From assembly GCA_026874595.1 (NCBI GenBank), contig CM049311.1, positions 11,561,676 to 11,625,675 of the forward strand: a DNA stretch of 64,000 bases. The letters are read 5' to 3'. The translations under genes were made by a program, and so were the position numbers. This document shows, piece by piece, positions 13,139 to 24,800 of the stretch (within the stretch, counting starts at the first letter, position 1; each line of letters starts with the position of its first letter). Origin of the DNA: Sipunculus nudus (lineage: Eukaryota > Annelida > Sipuncula > Golfingiida > Sipunculidae). A model generated the notes under the pieces. That model was not told the origin of the DNA, did no database searches, and saw only the letters and a list, made by a program, of their open reading frames with translations.

Positions 13139-13200
<62 letters not shown>
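13139..13200. repeat. (TA)n microsatellite
   Basis: TA tract with one TG interruption, bridging the dispersed repeat and the start of GPCR unit 3. Its counterpart is at 1735-1801. Confidence 0.9.
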
Positions 13201-13505
13201 AAGAAAGAAAGGAAGGTTAGTTTGTTGTCGAAGTGCAGGTTAAAATAAGAGTGACGCCTTTTAGAAAGACTAACTTATTTATTAACAGAATGTTTCGAAG
13301 CACACAGGCTACTTAGTCAGGTCATCACACCAGGTAAATAATCTCTTGTTCACTTCGTTATCTGTCACTGGCGGTATTAATATTTAATAATGATGAATAA
13401 GTCTTAATCTGGTCTCAGGGGAAAGCACATGACTCAAAACGCAATGGTAACTTGTAAGAATATCATCAGGGAACACTGAGATTCTTCAAGGTCCGAACCA
13501 ATCCG
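13201..13505 (-). repeat. Retroelement-like 3' tail, copy 2
   Basis: On the minus strand this copy reads CCTGACTAAGTAGC, a CTGTGT loop, then GCTTCGAAACATT and TTAATAAATAAG, ending in the (TA)n tract. The hairpin, GAAAC and AATAAATAA elements are shared with 62935-63165. It is probably the tail of a retroelement carried along with the GPCR unit. No coding part is present. Confidence 0.45.
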
Positions 13506-14404
13506 AAATGGAGCTATTCAAAGGTTCAATGGGAAGGCTGTGCCTCAAGGCCGGGTATCATTTATTATGTTACGACACGAAGTCCCATACCAATAGATAA
13601 TTCTGATGCACATTCTTAGCTTATGATTCCAAACATTTAGAGGTTGTTAAGTAAAATAGTAAAATTTGTTAATTGTTGAATCGTATATTTCATCCATAAT
13701 CAATAGAGCTCATTGAGAGTAATGTTAACCATTTAGTGCCTTCATCAAGACATATTGCTTTAATGTCTTTGATATTCGAGGACGTTTCATGATGTTTTAG
13801 CCTCAAGAATGAACATATTGGAGATTCATTTTATTTCGTCAGCTACTATAAAGTATGTAAAGTATACGCTTTCGGAAAATAAACTTCTTTGTGAACACGA
13901 GATGGACTGGATAACGTATGTTTTAGCAGCTGCTCTTAGTAAGCAAACACTAATCACAAATTTTAGTAATTTTGCTCCTCCAAAAAGCTTAAAATAATAA
14001 TAAACAGCCTTATACAGTTAATGTATACAATATGGTTTAACATTAATATGAGAAATAACTATAAAACTCTTCATAATCTGTTAGCACACATATAATTTTC
14101 GTAAAATATATTGTCAAATCAAGAGACATTGTAAATTAAACTATTTTTGTGACCATATTATCACATTCAGTTATATTAATTGAAACAGAAACTAAGAAGG
14201 AAAGAAGAAAAAAAGAAAGCAGATACACATTATATATGACTGGTCAATATAAATAACATTGGAACCATTGTCTTTTTAAAACTCAAAAGCTCAATCTTTA
14301 CCTTCTGACCTTTATATGAACAATGTCTGTTCCCAATAGTGAACGAGATTAAGCATATATAATTACCCCTGACACCTACTGACCTGGGAAAATAAAATAG
14401 AAGG

Positions 14405-15286
14405 TCAACGCTTAAAAGAACAGGACAAAATCTGGGCATATGCTTTTCTGAATTCAGGATTCCCACCGGCATATATGAATACATTAATAGCAGAGTTCAT
14501 TACCCCTACATCAAAAGCCAATGCCTTGACAATCCTTACTATCTCTGACTTATGGTCAATATGTATGTATCCTACAACAGTAGAAGGAGTCCAAGATAAA
14601 AAATATGCGAGAAGTACAAAACCAAGAACTTTAGTAGCCCGTATCTCCTTCGTCTTGATCTTTGGTCCATTTTCGATCATTGTTTGATCACGAATTTTCT
14701 TAGCTTGGTAGTAGATTACACGTAACATACGAATATATAATGCCGCCAGTATAATTCCTTCCGTATAGTAAAGTAGCATCTCTACAAATATAACTTTCCA
14801 AAATTCGATTCCCATGAGCTTTGTCAGAGCAAGTGTAACTAAAAGCACCAGTAATGACAAGATATAGGGATAGGCAATCATCCAGCCAATCACAATCTTA
14901 GTGATGAATCTTTCATACTTAAAAGGATAAATTATGTAGACATAGCGTTCCACAGCGATCATAAGGAGAGCTCTCATGGCACCGCTATACACCACCATCC
15001 CAATATAGTTTTTTACCGTAGAAATGTTGTTCATGTGTGTATCGCATTCAAAGTTCATAATGCCAGTGATGATGCCCACCCATACATCAGTGAACGATAA
15101 AGCGCATATCAAGGCATTCGATTTGGTTCGTAATTTGTGAAACCAAGCAATTGCAACAATATTCAAAAGATTGCCAGCAAATATTATGGGGATTAATACG
15201 AATGTTCCAACAAATTGTACAATGTGGACCGGTTCACATGTCGTGCTACTCTCTTGCGTAATATTTGTAGAATTACTGCCCATCAT
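14405..15286 (-). CDS. Type A class A (rhodopsin-like) GPCR, intact
   Basis: Predicted seven-helix plasma-membrane receptor; ligand unknown. It is an intronless open frame of 293 residues counted from the Met pair at 15281-15286. The frame stays open 93 codons upstream, but the chosen start aligns with the start of the type B gene and places NST glycosylation sites outside the membrane. Helices: TM1 22-49 with GN, TM2 57-78 with D67, TM3 94-117 ending ERY 113-115, TM4 130-153 with W135, TM5 162-193, TM6 216-242 with SWTP 231-234 in place of CWxP, TM7 248-273, and an amphipathic helix 8 (PEFRKAY). Oddities: NVFIY replaces NPxxY, the second extracellular loop is about 8 residues, and no Cys sits at the usual TM3 position. 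The short loop without the disulfide recalls melanocortin and cannabinoid-type receptors, but orthology is not shown. Two broken copies lie downstream. Confidence 0.9.
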   Translation of the reverse strand: MMGSNSTNITQESSTTCEPVHIVQFVGTFVLIPIIFAGNLLNIVAIAWFHKLRTKSNALICALSFTDVWVGIITGIMNFECDTHMNNISTVKNYIGMVVYSGAMRALLMIAVERYVYIIYPFKYERFITKIVIGWMIAYPYILSLLVLLVTLALTKLMGIEFWKVIFVEMLLYYTEGIILAALYIRMLRVIYYQAKKIRDQTMIENGPKIKTKEIRATKVLGFVLLAYFLSWTPSTVVGYIHIDHKSEIVRIVKALAFDVGVMNSAINVFIYAGGNPEFRKAYAQILSCSFKR

Positions 15287-15839
15287 ATCTGTTTTCTCGA
15301 CCTTGAGTAATATTTTTTTTGCACTGAACGGTTCGGGTTGTTGTCCCACGAAGTAACTTTTACAAATGTGAAACTGTTCAAAATACGAAAAATATAACTG
15401 TACCCGGCTTTGGAACAAAACAGTAACTGGTATAAACGGGTATATATTAGTGGCTTTAAGTCTGTTTATATAGTCACCTTCCAAAAGCAGGAGAGGAGGC
15501 AATATATTCCTATTACTGTAATTGCTTCCTACACTTTCTGTGCCATGTCCTGTTATAACATCCATCGAAATGTATCAGATATTTGACATGCTTTTTTCAC
15601 TGATTGTACATTCATATACGTTACACAATTACATCCTGAGGCATTTAATCAAATGTGACACCTGTATTGTGGAGAGCTTTTACGCGATAATATTTAAATG
15701 GTTCCACATAGCTCGGATCAATCCAACGTTTAGTGTATTAAATGTTTGTGACAGAATTTTACAGCATTTGACGTTGACCAACAGTTCACACGTCATAGTT
15801 TTGAATGCAGCTGTCCTTATTAACACTACTTAATACTTT

Positions 15840-17655
15840 CCCCTTTGTATTGGATTGTCACAAACTAATGCAGACAAGGTAAGATTAATTGTTTCATTTT
15901 ATGTACTTCCGATAAAGGCTATTAATTCATAATATAAGATTAAAATGTGCCGTGTTGAAAAGAAATTTAGAATAGAACAACTGTTTACCTGCCGGCATTT
16001 GACGTCAGCTGTATGGGGTGGAGGTGAAGATTTTTGTCTAAAGCAATGGACGCCGATATTAAATATAAACACTCAAGCTCTACAAATAATTTGTTGATTT
16101 TACATACTTTCTTTACAAAACAATATACATTCGCGGGATTATGGCCTGAGTTGCTAGCATGAGGAAGTAATTATTGTGTCAAAATTAAATATATCAGCTT
16201 ATTAAGCTCGATGTTAATAAGTTGCCGCATTACAACCTCCCTTGTAGTGCAGAACTGTCTCCGTTACTTCTGCAATCTAAATACCATTAGGTAAGCGCGG
16301 GATCCACTGAGTTAAATCTAGGAGTTAGATCGTAGTGACTAAAAGTAGTCACTTTACATTAAGGACTGCGGAACAATTTCTGATGGACAGTCTAGGGTTA
16401 AGGCATGAGTGTGGACTATGGGCCGGAAGTTGCCTATTCTTTATGACTATGTATATAAAATTGTCTGATATTTTGATTATTTAATGGATTGTTAAAGATT
16501 CTTCCTAAAGGAAATATATAAATTAAGTGTACTCTAGTCTACCGATGTCAGCTATTTTGACAGCAATATCAAAGGCAGCACACAGCATGGTCGTGTGGCT
16601 CCATCCACAAAACGTTATCTTCATCCACAAACAGTTTTCTTCATCCAAAAACAGTTACCGGGGTAACTACAATTTAATTACAAAATTATTCAAATAGAGC
16701 TCTAAGCGAAATATTGTGGATGATGATGATAATAGCAGGTTCAGTACGTTTTGCATCAATTGTACGGGAAGTGTGATATAATTTTTTCCGGTGGCTGTTT
16801 TCTCCTACCTTGTAGGCCGTATATGTGTACATAAAATAACCGGTTTTGTGTGGTTTGTCATAGCTTCATACATCGGATAGCAGGTGATGAGTGGACGACA
16901 CCGAACAGTGCAGGAGGCAGTGTTCGGGTGGATCTGCCAGAAACACGGTAGGTAGACATTGGAGGAAGTGGTTGGTAAAGAGAGTCGAACACTTCAAGCA
17001 GCAGACACGGCACGGCTTGCGTACAAGGTACCTTTAGATCACAAATTTTACTCATAAAGATTCGCCACTACTGGGTATGAATTATAGGTACCAGCTTCCG
17101 TTGTCTACAGTTAGCACAGGGCGCAAAGCTAAGATCGTTCGATTCTCGTTCATTGTAACATACTAAACTCCCATGTAAGAGGAAGTTTCCTTCCTTTTTT
17201 TCATAGGGAGACCGTTGACCGTATATATTCGGCCGTCGGACAAAACCTATATGAAAGGGTTGTTTTTAGCAGAGAAGATCTCTGAACAAAGGGTTCAAGG
17301 AACGGAGGGAGCAGCGAGTCGTCAAAGAAGACTTGGCATTGCCCCTTGTGACTGGCATACTAAACTGCAGATAGTATGTGGGCACTATGAATAAACACAT
17401 CTTATAACTTTTATTGTATTTAGTGTTTGTGTTTACATCAGCGCGTACCCTGGCCGGCCAGACAAGGACGACTCGGAGACAATGAAGAGGATCTTTTCAA
17501 AAACACATATTTGATGCTTTCTTAACATTCAGGTTTCAGTGCCATTACTTAAAGGGATTATTTAAAAAAAGTATATTTTCATATTTTCTGTAAAGATTTT
17601 ACGTGTAAATTCGAACTCTAAAATAAACCGTGAGAGGGACTAGAAGAGAACTCAT

Positions 17656-17723
<68 letters not shown>

Positions 17724-20542
17724 TAGGATTTTCTAGTCGCTGATTATTTGACGACGTGTGACCGAATACTAGAGGTATTCGACGATGAGTGACCGAATAT
17801 AGGAGGTTCGCACAGCAAATGTGATCAACGGGTAATGTGCAGTAACACATTTATATCAGTTAAGTATATAATGGTTACTTATTGATCAGACCACCAATAA
17901 CAAACAGAAATATCTAGAATATCGTCAAGATGACACAAATAGGGAAATATCTTGTCAGTTAAATGTAAGAATTAAGCGATAATTTAAAATTATTTACTTT
18001 AACAAATTATCAAAGCAATTCCTGGGATATCGCCGTGATGGAAACTATACAATGCAATCTCCTGCCGGTTAAACATAAGAATGAAACGAGTATTTGAAAT
18101 CACTTTCACAAATCAAAAACATAAAATTCTGGGATACCGACGTGATGACACAAACAGTGATATCTCGTCAGTTTAATATAAGAATGAAACATAAGAAGGC
18201 AATTATTTTAACATATTAAAAAGCAATGGGGACTTAAAAAATAAATTTTGAATAAACTGAATTGGTGTTTACCTATTGCTATGTTACCCAGTACATTAGA
18301 GACTTTTACTCTTGTCAGACACATGACACAAAACTGGTTTGAAGTAGAGGGGAATACATATGGCGGCATTTGGAAATCATATATCATTCATATGGATCGA
18401 TACATGCTAACAGAACCAAATTTTTGTGCAGATATAATTTTTCAACAACATTACACATCCAGCTTGTATCAGTTTCTTCAAGACGATGAACCGTGGTGGA
18501 AAACCGTGTTCGCGCAAATGATATGATTTTTTTTGTGCCGCCTTCTTTAATGTCACAAAAGCCAATATTCGCCTGGAATCAATGAAAATAACGCTGCCAT
18601 CGGACAATCCAAGCTACAGAGGAACTTCGCTGGTGAAAAGGTTAAGTACAATAAACGTTTCAGACCAATGGTAAAGCAGTCGGTATTGGTACTAAAAATG
18701 TTTTATGACCTTTTGCATCCCTTCTTTTTCACTCTGGTCTCGCCGTGAGTACACGCCTCAGCTGGCATTTATTTTGGTCTGGTAAGTCAAACTTAGTCGT
18801 GATACAAGCCTAACTGAGGAATGCATTGTAGTGTTCTTCCATCATGTTTCATTCATATCGTGGTGAATAGCCAATATTCTTAAAGTTAGGATACGAATGA
18901 TAAATTGACACAAAAGACTACATGTAAACTCACAAACCCCAACTGAAACTCTGTCTTTATAGAAACGAGTCATTTCGTATATTGCATACAAGTTAGCCGC
19001 GTCCAGTAACCCGGGTGAGCCATCCATGTCTTCATGCGGTCAGAAATTCCACAAACATGCGTAGTTTAGCTATATGCTGGGTTAAAACGGAAATTTCCTC
19101 GCTCATTCTAGGTGTTGTTCAGAAGGTATACTAATAAAGCTAACGACTGGTCTCGTTTATGTCAAGTGACGGTGTACTTGTAGGCCATGAGGCATTTTCA
19201 GAAATGCCGAAAATATTTTGATCCTCATATAGGCTTAAGGTGCGTTCCTGGCTAAATATGGTAACGGCATTCTAACAGTCAGTACGCTAGTCATAGACAC
19301 TAATGTCTAATGTCTCTAAATAAAAAAATCTAATATTGGAACTCAAACATGCATTTTACACAAACCAGCAGTACACATATGATAAACCATTGATAATTCC
19401 AATATTTAATAAATATTATATAAAGATCCTAAAGATAACTGCAGTTGATGGTTATAACTTTTAATCCTTATATTTCTTTAAAGAGCGATGTAAGTTACAT
19501 TAGTAGTGAGTTAAGCTTTATACTTGGTTCTCACGAAAACTAATTGGCACTTGGGTGTAAGTCACAGAGCAATTAATGATTGCTAAAATATGGCGCCCGT
19601 ACACAGTTTTCATTCCATACAACGTCTACCCTTTTTTCAACGCAAAATAAGATTGGATTTGTAACCAACCATTGAAACCGGCTTACTGCAAGTATTACTT
19701 GCTCATTAGCCACATACATAGGTTTGAGATAAACGAAATCGTTATCTGGTCTTAGAACAATACTCTGCAGATTGGGATTGTAATGTCTTTTTTAGTTATA
19801 TAGCTTACACAAAAACCTGCTCTTTAAACGTAAATGGTGTTTATTGTCGTCAGCGAACTTCGGGTTGTTTCTCCCTAGTCAGTTCTACCATATGAAGTAA
19901 TTCAGGTAAAACATGCATTGGCATAACTTTGCAATTAAGGAGAATCGTGATTTCTTATCCATGAACTATAAAGATAATTCTAAGGCTATAAGACTTTCCC
20001 ATGTTATCTAAAAATTTTGATGTTCTGGTACATTTCCTGATAGTTTCCGGCATATTTTGATATGGGTTGATTTCGTGAACTGTTATTTGTTCTTACTACA
20101 TGCATAAACATTCCAAGCTTACATATAACTATTGCTGTGTATTGTATTGAAATAGACTAATCGCTAACTATTTACCGGCTGTACCATATGCACTGAAAGT
20201 TTTTCGATAAATGGCTATTGTTTCTAACAAACAACATACATCGTTATTAATACCAAGGTTTTCACATAAGAAAGAATATTGTTAGGTAAAGAACTTTGTT
20301 GAGCGATTAGGTAACCAGGAGATTAACATAAATTTCATAAAAGGAGAAAGTGATCAACAATACATGCTTGAAACAACATTCATAAGACTGCAATAAACTC
20401 ATCACGGTTCAGACTGAATGGCTTCAAAAGGATTAATCTTTTATTATCGAACATCAACGGGAACAATGGGCGTTACGTTCACTCAAACAACATCAAGGAA
20501 GGAACATACCCCATTCACCCACAACGCGGTATCTTAAACGGG
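15840..20542. other. Intergenic spacer of unit 3
   Basis: No gene recognised. It is collinear with 3980-8921. It contains the (TA)n tract at 17659-17720 and a weak transposase-like patch at 18340-18530 that is not maintained as an open frame in unit 1. Other short frames here are not conserved between the copies. Confidence 0.5.
17659..17720. repeat. (TA)n microsatellite, copy-specific expansion
   Basis: About 62 bp of pure TA. The paralogous place near 6100 has only 'tatatattttataaatat', so the tract grew after duplication. Confidence 0.9.
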
Positions 20543-21418
20543 TCATTGTTTAAACTTACAGGAGAGAATCCGAACATAAGCTTTCCTAAAGTCGGGATTG
20601 CCACCGGCGTATATGAACACATTAATAGCAGAGTTCATTATCGCCAATACAAAAGCCAATGCTTTAACAGTTCTTACTAAATCTGAATTATTGTCCATAT
20701 GTATGTATCCTATGATCCCTAAAGGAGTCCAAGTTAAAAAATATGCAAGAATTACAAAACCCATCACTTTGGTTGCTCGCAGTTCCTTTGTCTTGATCCC
20801 AGGCCGATCTTCGATCCTTGTTTGATTACGAATTTTCCTTGCTTGAGAGTAGATGACATGCAAAATACAAATATATAATGCCGCAAGTATGATGCCTTCT
20901 GTATAATATATCAGCATCTCTACAAACATTACTTTCCAAAATTCCAAACCCACAATCCTTATTAGTGCGACCGTCATACCCAACTGCACTGATGATATTA
21001 TGTAGGGGAAGGCAATCATCCATCCAACCACTGTTTTGGTGATGAAACTTTCGTACCTTAAAGGATAAACGATGAAGACATGGCGTTCCACAGATATCAT
21101 AAGCAAGGCCGCCATGACACTGTTGTATATCAACATTCCAATATAGTTGTTGATCGTAGAAACGTTGCTAAAGTTTACATCGCATTCAAAATTTGTAATA
21201 ACACTGGTGATGCCTACCCATATATCGGTGAACGATAAGGCGCATATCAAAGCATTTGATTTTGTTCGTAACCACCGGAACCAAGCATTTGCAACAATAT
21301 TCATTATATTTCCAACAAAGATAATGGGAACTATTATGAATATTCCAACAAACTGTACAATGTGGACTGGTTCACATGTTGTGGTGGAATTTGTGTCATT
21401 TGTTGAATTATCTCTCAT
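20543..21418 (-). CDS. Type B class A (rhodopsin-like) GPCR, intact
   Basis: Complete intronless receptor of 291 residues, from ATG at 21416-21418 to TGA at 20543-20545; ligand unknown. The N-terminus is short with two NST sequons. TM1 has VGNIMN, TM2 has SFTD, and TM3 ends ERH (111-113) rather than DRY. TM4 has GWMIAFP, TM5 spans about 160-190, TM6 has TWTP (229-232), and TM7 has NVFIY (266-270) in place of NPxxY. PDFRKAY then forms helix 8. It is a clear paralogue of the type A receptor, with most differences in TM1, TM3, TM4-5 and TM7. The second extracellular loop is very short and the usual TM3 cysteine is missing. A decayed copy of this gene lies at 8922-9796. No promoter element could be assigned. 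Confidence 0.9.
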   Translation of the reverse strand: MRDNSTNDTNSTTTCEPVHIVQFVGIFIIVPIIFVGNIMNIVANAWFRWLRTKSNALICALSFTDIWVGITSVITNFECDVNFSNVSTINNYIGMLIYNSVMAALLMISVERHVFIVYPLRYESFITKTVVGWMIAFPYIISSVQLGMTVALIRIVGLEFWKVMFVEMLIYYTEGIILAALYICILHVIYSQARKIRNQTRIEDRPGIKTKELRATKVMGFVILAYFLTWTPLGIIGYIHMDNNSDLVRTVKALAFVLAIMNSAINVFIYAGGNPDFRKAYVRILSCKFKQ

Positions 21419-24221
21419 TTTAGCTGGTAGAGTTTACCAGGCGTAGATTGAAACCTCCTGGTTCGTTCGAAAAGCACAGATCGACAGGAATTTGCAGAGT
21501 TGATCACACAAGATGCAAATACTTTGGGCACTGAAGTGTGAATGTCTGGATGGATGGATCCAGTTGCGAACAATTTAGGTGTACAAATCATTAATATGTT
21601 AAGTGCTATCGATCACATATTACAGGCTAGTATTCTGATCAATTAGTCTGATCTGAATAGGTTGGGAGCGCCAATTTATGTCTATTCATTTGTACTGCGC
21701 TTTTGTCGTATGCATGACGCCAACCATTTATTTCACATGATTATTCTTCATATATCGTAGTAACTCGACCTTTTATCAAGAATGTTGGCGGTATAAATTA
21801 ACAAGCCAATTAACACACCTTCTTACGTTTAGCCCGTTTTATGATCATTGATTGCTACATTGTAAAGCACCATTTGACATGATACGGGATATGTACAGAC
21901 ACTTTGATTAGTTAGCGTTAATGTGTTCATGTAATGAATAACACACATTCACATATAAACCCTTTTGAAGCCAACATCACCAGCTAGATCCGGGCCTCAA
22001 TAAAAGCAAATGTGATATTTTAGGTTGGTGGCAGACCCTTTCCGTGTAATTAAGTTAAAGGTCATATTATCTACTACCTTATGTGATTTGTTAACATGAC
22101 TGTTCCATAAAAAAATCAATTTTAATTTGAAATTGTGATTTTTAAGAACCTCCTTAATCAAGAAATCTAGAAACTGCAATTCGAACTACAACTGGCCGAA
22201 GTTAAATTATAGCAACTTTTTAACGATCACTGCTTTGCTTTTCTAATTAAATTATGTTAAACCGCATAACCCTTAATTTTAATAATATTCCTGTATGAAA
22301 CATTCCAAAATAAATTTCGTTTTTGATCAAGATGATTAGCTTTTAGTACCCTATATATTGAAAATGAATTGCATGCAGTTAATGAGAGTATGGTACCACT
22401 GTGTACGTATTACCGTAAAGATCGTTTTTTGAATGATAGGTCAAAAATATATTAGGTTGAGTTAAGCTCGTACTTTGCTTCTCTTTTTCTTTTTTTTTTT
22501 TTCTTTTTTTTTACTTTGAATGACAACAATCTGTTTCAATTAAGGATTGTATTCCCTACACAATGTGCAACACATTTGTTTGTTTGTTTCCAATGAATAT
22601 TAAATGAATAATTTAAGCGATTTTCAATAATTAGTGCAAAACGTGACTGTCAGTGTGCAAATGGAACCGACATGGGCAGAGTGATGTAGACAGTTCTTAG
22701 AAGTCGGTAGGTAGCCAGAACCTCACTTGCTGACCCTCGAATCTTAGCAAATTATTAGGTAGAAACTGGAGTTCATCACGAGACATAGCAAGCAGTGAAT
22801 CCCATATGTTCTTATGAGCATTGTGCGCGTCAGTGCCAATTAATTAAAACTCTGAAAACTTATTGTTACGTGTAATATCATTTGTTATTAATTTGACATT
22901 GAAATGGGAAACCAAAGTAATACTCTTTGACCTTCTTTATTATTTGACCTTCTTTGACTCTATTATTGCCCCCCCCCCCCCCCCCCCACGAGAACAGCAT
23001 TTGTGATAATGTCAAATCGGCCATAGCGGCCATATATTGTTCCACCTTGCGAATACGGGCAAGGTAAAAAATTAATTTAGGATACATTTTTGTAGTAAGG
23101 ACTAATATATCGCGTTAATATATGATTTTACCATCATGCAGGCATATCGCAGGCCTAGTGCAAGTAGAAAATGACAAATCAAATAATTGCACTCGGGAGG
23201 TTAAAGTAGGTGTACCCACAAAACAATTTACCCATAACGACTACACAAGTAAAACCAACAACTCCTACAGTGTCGTTCTTTGGAACAGATATGATTCATG
23301 TTAAAATATTCTACCTTAATCTAAGACGTTTAGGAACAAATAAAAAAATGAGTAAACGTTACTGAGTTTTAAAAATCAGTGGAATATAAGGCGATATTAA
23401 AGGGACTTCGATTCTGCAGGAACAATTGCTGATTCCCTCCGTTCTCTTGTAACAAACCCCTCAGGCCAAATCATCTTTCATATAATTTTTTATTTCTTAA
23501 CAACAAGTAATGACTGCTGACATTTTCCTAGTGTCTGCATAAACCCGTGAATTTTATGGAAACATGTTATAGCAAACCTTTCCTGTCATCATCCTTGTAC
23601 ACCGAATGGTGGAAAAGACAGGGACATGTTTTGCCCTGATAAAAGAAAAAATAGGCTCACAATATACGAGCGAGTATCGGTCAGTTAATGGGTGACGGTT
23701 CTGCACTATAATGACATTTTAATGTGGTTGTATCACCGTATTGTAAAGTCCTCTCAGGCTCTCTGGTCACTCACGCACAGAACACTGAGGACTGGATAAA
23801 TTAATAGATATTTTAATTTGAAGGTTGAATGTACATGGCTTCACCGTGGCAGTTCCATAAATTCACAATTAGTTTGTTGACCCCCCGATATCACCAACCA
23901 GCAAATGGTATCTCTCCCCCCCCCCCCCCCCCCCACACACACACACTAGTCGGGAGCCCCATGCCGGCTGGCTGCTTGGGGGTCAACTCACCTCTCGTCT
24001 CAACACCCTCTTGTTCTCAAAGTCCTCTTCCCTATATATATGTCTCCCTAAATATCAGTGTGTTCTACGTCTCAGACTGCTATTGGCTCCCTTTGCCTGT
24101 CACTCATAAATGACCTGTTAATGAATACTAATGAATTAATCATGTTCCAAAGTTTAATATTTCAACCTTAGTTTGTTTATACACAACTTTGTGCACCAGG
24201 CGGTCTTATCCAACAAGCATC
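21419..24221. other. Intergenic, with homopolymer tracts
   Basis: No gene seen. It holds a T-rich run at 22485-22512, a C tract at 22969-22987 and a second C tract at 23916-23934 followed by (AC)n. Up to about 22620 it is paralogous to 9797-10935; beyond that it is unique in the window. Short open frames at 22878-23087 and 23829-24113 merely read through the C tracts. Confidence 0.55.
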
Positions 24222-24237
24222 AGGGTAAATTACAGAT
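24222..24237 (+). repeat. Target-site duplication, left copy
   Basis: The 16-mer agggtaaattacagat recurs exactly at 27899-27914, directly after the A-rich tail of the LINE. This is the signature of target-primed reverse transcription. Confidence 0.8.
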
Positions 24238-24477
24238 TATTTTACTATAATTATTATACAGATTTTATTACTATAAGCATAGTTATTTTCTTCAGTTACT
24301 GTATTATCACGACAAAAGGTGATATTTTGATATTATCTCAGATGTACCTGGTCAAGGGGATAGCTATTGTTAACAAACCGAATATTCACGTGTGTCATTT
24401 TGTACGTAATATATGTTAGCGGGCCATGAAAATATCCAAGATAACTGAAGCCGAATCTTTATGTTTTATTTTTCAGC

Positions 24478-24780
24478 ATTAACGTTAAATGTTAAGGGAA
24501 TAGGGGAGACTGAAAAAAAAACAACTGGTTATTGGATAAAGGAGGAAACAACAGTGTTATTTTTCTTCAGGAGACTCACAGTAGAGAAAGTGTTATAACA
24601 ACATGGACAAAAGAGTGGAAGGGAATTAGTTTTTTCTCTCACGGGACGAATTTTTCTTGTGGTGTAATGACCCTGATTGGAAAGAATTTATAATTTAAAG
24701 AAATAAGTAAACACGTTGATATTAATGGTAGATACATAATACTAAAAGCTCTTGTTGAGGGGCATGGTTTTTTATTTATA
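24478..24780 (+). pseudogene. LINE endonuclease fragment
   Basis: Translating across frames gives the L1-endonuclease-like order: LNVKGIG, an LQETHS-equivalent, TTWTKEW, then FFSHGT and GVMTLIGKNL. Only about the first 100 residues of the normally 230-residue domain are left before the sequence jumps to the RT linker, so a deletion of several hundred bases lies near 24785-24800. Confidence 0.7.
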
Positions 24781-24800
24781 GGCACAAGGGTAGAAGTGAT

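Larger units (their letters stand above)
13554..22620 (-). repeat. Tandem GPCR unit 3 (paralogous to 2026-10935)
   Basis: Collinear with unit 1, with both receptor genes intact. Local differences are small indels, a large (TA)n expansion at 17659-17720 and the coding deletions in unit 1. The similarity fades after about 22620 ('tttgtttgtttccaatgaata' versus the 10920 region). Confidence 0.85.

Noticed and set aside
13260-13320. Possible hammerhead ribozyme in the retroelement-like tail
   Set aside because: The minus-strand text has CTGA and GAAAC but not the CUGANGA core in an arrangement with proper stems; pairing AAG/CTT leaves core bases inside the helix.
15287-15565. 93-codon N-terminal extension of the type A GPCR frame
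   Set aside because: The extension has no counterpart in the type B gene, and the Met pair at 15281-15286 gives a normal short extracellular N-terminus; the open upstream frame looks like chance.
22878-24113. Short frames across poly-C tracts
   Set aside because: Poly-Gly or poly-Pro translations of homopolymers without other support.
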